Source: Candidatus Aerophobota bacterium (GTDB lineage: Bacteria > Aerophobota > Aerophobia > Aerophobales > B3-G15). Taken from it: a DNA stretch of 6,668 nt. Of this stretch, positions 5,428-6,668 are shown piece by piece (the first letter of the stretch is position 1; every line of letters starts with the position of its first letter). A model generated the notes under the pieces. The model did not search any database. It worked only from the letters and a program-made list of their open reading frames with translations, and had not been told where the DNA came from. Made by a program: the position numbers and the translations under genes. The stretch covers positions 1 through 6,668 of the forward strand of contig JAUWJM010000093.1 in assembly GCA_030607715.1 (NCBI GenBank), in the 5' to 3' direction.

Positions 5428-5437
5428 GGAGGATAAG

Positions 5438-6097
5438 ATGTTAGAAGAAAGAATTACCGAACTCAAGGAAAAGCTTTTTACTATGGCTTCTTTAGTAGAA
5501 TCAATGCTTGAGAAAGGTGTAAACTCGCTAGTCAATAAAGATGAAGAGCTTGCCAGAGAAGTTATTGACAAAGATGAGCCAAAAGCTAATGATTTAGAGA
5601 TAGAAATAGAGGATTTTGGTATAAAACTCATAGCTTTATATCAGCCAGAGGCCTCTTTTCTTCGGGTTATAGTAGCTATAATTAAAATAAATAATGACCT
5701 GGAAAGAATAGGGGATCATGCGGTTAATATTGCCGAAAGGTCTCTCTATCTCATCCCCAGACCTTTTGTTAAGCCCTTAATTGACCTTCCGAGAATGAGT
5801 AAAAGTACGAGGAAGATGTTAAAGGAAAGCATTGATTCCTTTGCGAGAGGGGATGCAAATTTGGCGATTTCGGTCTGTAAAGAGGATGAAGAAATTGACT
5901 CTCTTCGAGACCAAATTATTAGAGAACTTATAACTTATATGATAAGTGATCCTTCGACCATAGAGCGTTCTATGCAATTAGTTTCCATAGCAAGGAATTT
6001 AGAACGAGTAGCAGATTTAGCGACTAACATTGCCGAAGATGTTGTTTATACTGTAAAAGGTGAGGTTATAAAACATCACCGGCAGGAAAGGCAATGA
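5438..6097 (+). CDS. phoU: Phosphate transport regulator PhoU
   Basis: Role: cytoplasmic all-helical protein that links Pst activity to the PhoR sensor and restrains phosphate uptake when phosphate is ample. Seen: 219 residues, two tandem PhoU repeats of about 95 residues. The first carries NNDLERIGDHAVNIAER (85-101), the second IARNLERVADLATNIAED (184-201). The E-x3-D pairs (E89/D93, E189/D193) are the metal-binding positions of the family. In the second repeat Leu194 stands at the position of His94 in the first. Start: ATG 5438 is chosen because AAGGAGG (5426-5432) lies 5 nt upstream. A TTG at 5420 would extend the protein by six residues but would sit before the ribosome binding site. It is the last gene of the pstCAB-phoU unit. 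No PhoR or PhoB gene is in the window. Confidence 0.95.
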   Translation: MLEERITELKEKLFTMASLVESMLEKGVNSLVNKDEELAREVIDKDEPKANDLEIEIEDFGIKLIALYQPEASFLRVIVAIIKINNDLERIGDHAVNIAERSLYLIPRPFVKPLIDLPRMSKSTRKMLKESIDSFARGDANLAISVCKEDEEIDSLRDQIIRELITYMISDPSTIERSMQLVSIARNLERVADLATNIAEDVVYTVKGEVIKHHRQERQ

Positions 6098-6121
6098 TAA
6101 TTATAAGTCGGTTGCCTTTTC
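6085..6121 (+). terminator. Weak hairpin at the end of the pst operon
   Basis: AAAGGCAA (6087-6094) pairs with TTGCCTTT (6112-6119) around a 17-nt loop, extendable by a G-T and a G-C pair to 6085/6121, and is followed by CTCTTT. The left arm is inside the phoU coding end, with the stop codon in the loop. A long loop and short T run make it a weak terminator, but it is the only candidate between phoU and the next promoter. Confidence 0.45.
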
Positions 6122-6205
6122 TCTTTAGAAGTCAGGCCTAAATTTTTCTGCAAATTTTCTCTCCCCCATTTTAGTCCATTTTTCCCCTGAAAGCCCGAGA
6201 TATTC

Positions 6206-6234
6206 TTGACAAAAACTTTTTTATAATATATTTA
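6206..6234 (+). promoter_or_regulatory. Sigma-70-like promoter for the GRAM/PH-like gene
   Basis: A perfect -35 TTGACA (6206-6211) is followed by TATTTA (6229-6234) at 17 bp, or by TATATT (6227-6232) at 15 bp. A better-looking TATAAT (6222-6227) is only 10 bp away and too close to work with this -35. No 11-bp TTAACA repeats are seen, so this gene is apparently outside the Pho control of its neighbours. Confidence 0.55.
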
Positions 6235-6279
6235 TTAATAAATATCAGGTTTTAAAACTAAAAAAAGGAGGAATAGGTA

Positions 6280-6668
6280 ATGAAGTTAAAATCAGGAGAA
6301 GAGACAGTAAGATCGGGTAAGGCTCAAATTAAGACCTTAAAAATGGGAGAGGAAGAAACTAAAGGATTTTCTCAGCGAGAGGGAACACTTTATATTACTA
6401 CCCGCAGAGTAGTAATGGAGACAAAGACAGCTGGAGAAGAAGTTATTCTCTTTGATGTTCCTCTGGATTCCGTTCGAAAAGCCTTTACTCAAGGACTTTT
6501 TAGAAAAGATCTCGTTTTTCAAGCCGATCTATCTGATATGAGTAGTGAAGTGGTGAAACTGGATAAGTCAAGATTGTCATGGGAACTTGGTACTTTCTTA
6601 ATTAGTATAGAGGGTGCCAAGAAATGGACGGAACAATTAAATTTCTGGTTGCCCAGGAAAAAAAGTTA
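6280..6668 (+). CDS. Small GRAM/PH-like domain protein, reaching the right edge
   Basis: Seen: ATG 6280 with AAGGAGG (6265-6271) 8 nt upstream; 129 codons are open to the edge. The window ends on TA, so the next codon could be a stop and the protein may be essentially complete. Residues 28-47 contain KGFSQREGTLYITTRRVVME, which resembles the second and third strands of GRAM and bacterial PH-like domains (the 'G.LYLT..R.V' pattern). VPLDSVRKAF (60-69) fits the following strand and loop, and the terminal stretch EGAKKWTEQLNFWL (111-124) would be the closing amphipathic helix. There is no signal peptide or membrane segment. Known: such domains bind membranes or proteins and have no catalytic residues. 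I cannot give a specific function. The gene follows phoU but has its own promoter, so a link to phosphate is not implied. Confidence 0.65.
   Translation, partial: MKLKSGEETVRSGKAQIKTLKMGEEETKGFSQREGTLYITTRRVVMETKTAGEEVILFDVPLDSVRKAFTQGLFRKDLVFQADLSDMSSEVVKLDKSRLSWELGTFLISIEGAKKWTEQLNFWLPRKKS

Noticed and set aside
5420..5437. TTG start extending PhoU by six residues
   Set aside because: It would lie upstream of the AAGGAGG that clearly serves ATG 5438, and family N-termini begin near the later start.
6222..6227. TATAAT as the -10 of the last gene
   Set aside because: Only 10 bp from TTGACA, too short for a sigma-70 promoter; hexamers at 15 or 17 bp fit better.
1..6668. CRISPR array, tRNA, rRNA or intact insertion sequence
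   Set aside because: No spaced direct repeats of CRISPR size, no tRNA cloverleaf arms or rRNA-like segment, and no transposase reading frame were seen on either strand.

Overview
The window reads as ordinary bacterial chromosome of low GC (roughly 35-40 % by eye), with dense gene packing, strong AGGAGG-type ribosome binding sites at several genes, and one complete high-affinity phosphate uptake operon. PstS has a Sec-type signal peptide without a convincing lipobox, which fits a two-membrane (periplasm-containing) cell better than a monoderm. I cannot name the species. The AT-richness and 11-bp-phased TTAACA-type Pho boxes are compatible with many poorly characterised phyla.

Layout. Bases 1-603 (minus strand) hold a small toxin-antitoxin-like pair: an MNT-type minimal nucleotidyltransferase followed, with an ATGA overlap, by a HEPN/HepT-like gene that runs off the left edge. 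Bases 604-797 have no supported gene and are visibly less AT-rich than their surroundings. From 798 everything points right. A Pho-box promoter lies directly in front of a 52-codon small membrane protein gene (860-1018). A second Pho-box promoter drives a calcineurin-like metallophosphoesterase (1101-1826), a third drives pstS (1972-2829), and a fourth drives pstC-pstA-pstB-phoU (2949-6097), whose first three genes overlap one another. A strong hairpin separates pstS from pstC. A weak hairpin spans the phoU stop. A last gene (6280 to the right edge) encodes a small GRAM/PH-like protein with its own sigma-70-like promoter.

How it works together. PstS captures phosphate in the periplasm, PstC and PstA form the membrane channel, PstB is the ATPase and PhoU reports transport status to the (unseen) PhoR/PhoB-type two-component system. 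The four promoters share one geometry: four hexamers of TTAACA type, each 11 bp apart, with the -10 hexamer starting exactly 15 bp after the start of the last repeat. This makes a coherent local Pho regulon that also takes in the metallophosphoesterase and the unrecognised membrane peptide. At two of the four promoters (small membrane protein, pstC) the -10 box sits so close to the ATG that the mRNA should be leaderless.

Most notable points: the strict promoter geometry, the probable leaderless Pho-regulated transcripts, the hidden 52-residue membrane protein, a 42-bp near-duplicate promoter segment whose differences are all transitions, and an MNT protein whose expected third active-site Asp is Asn. 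No wholly new system is evident.
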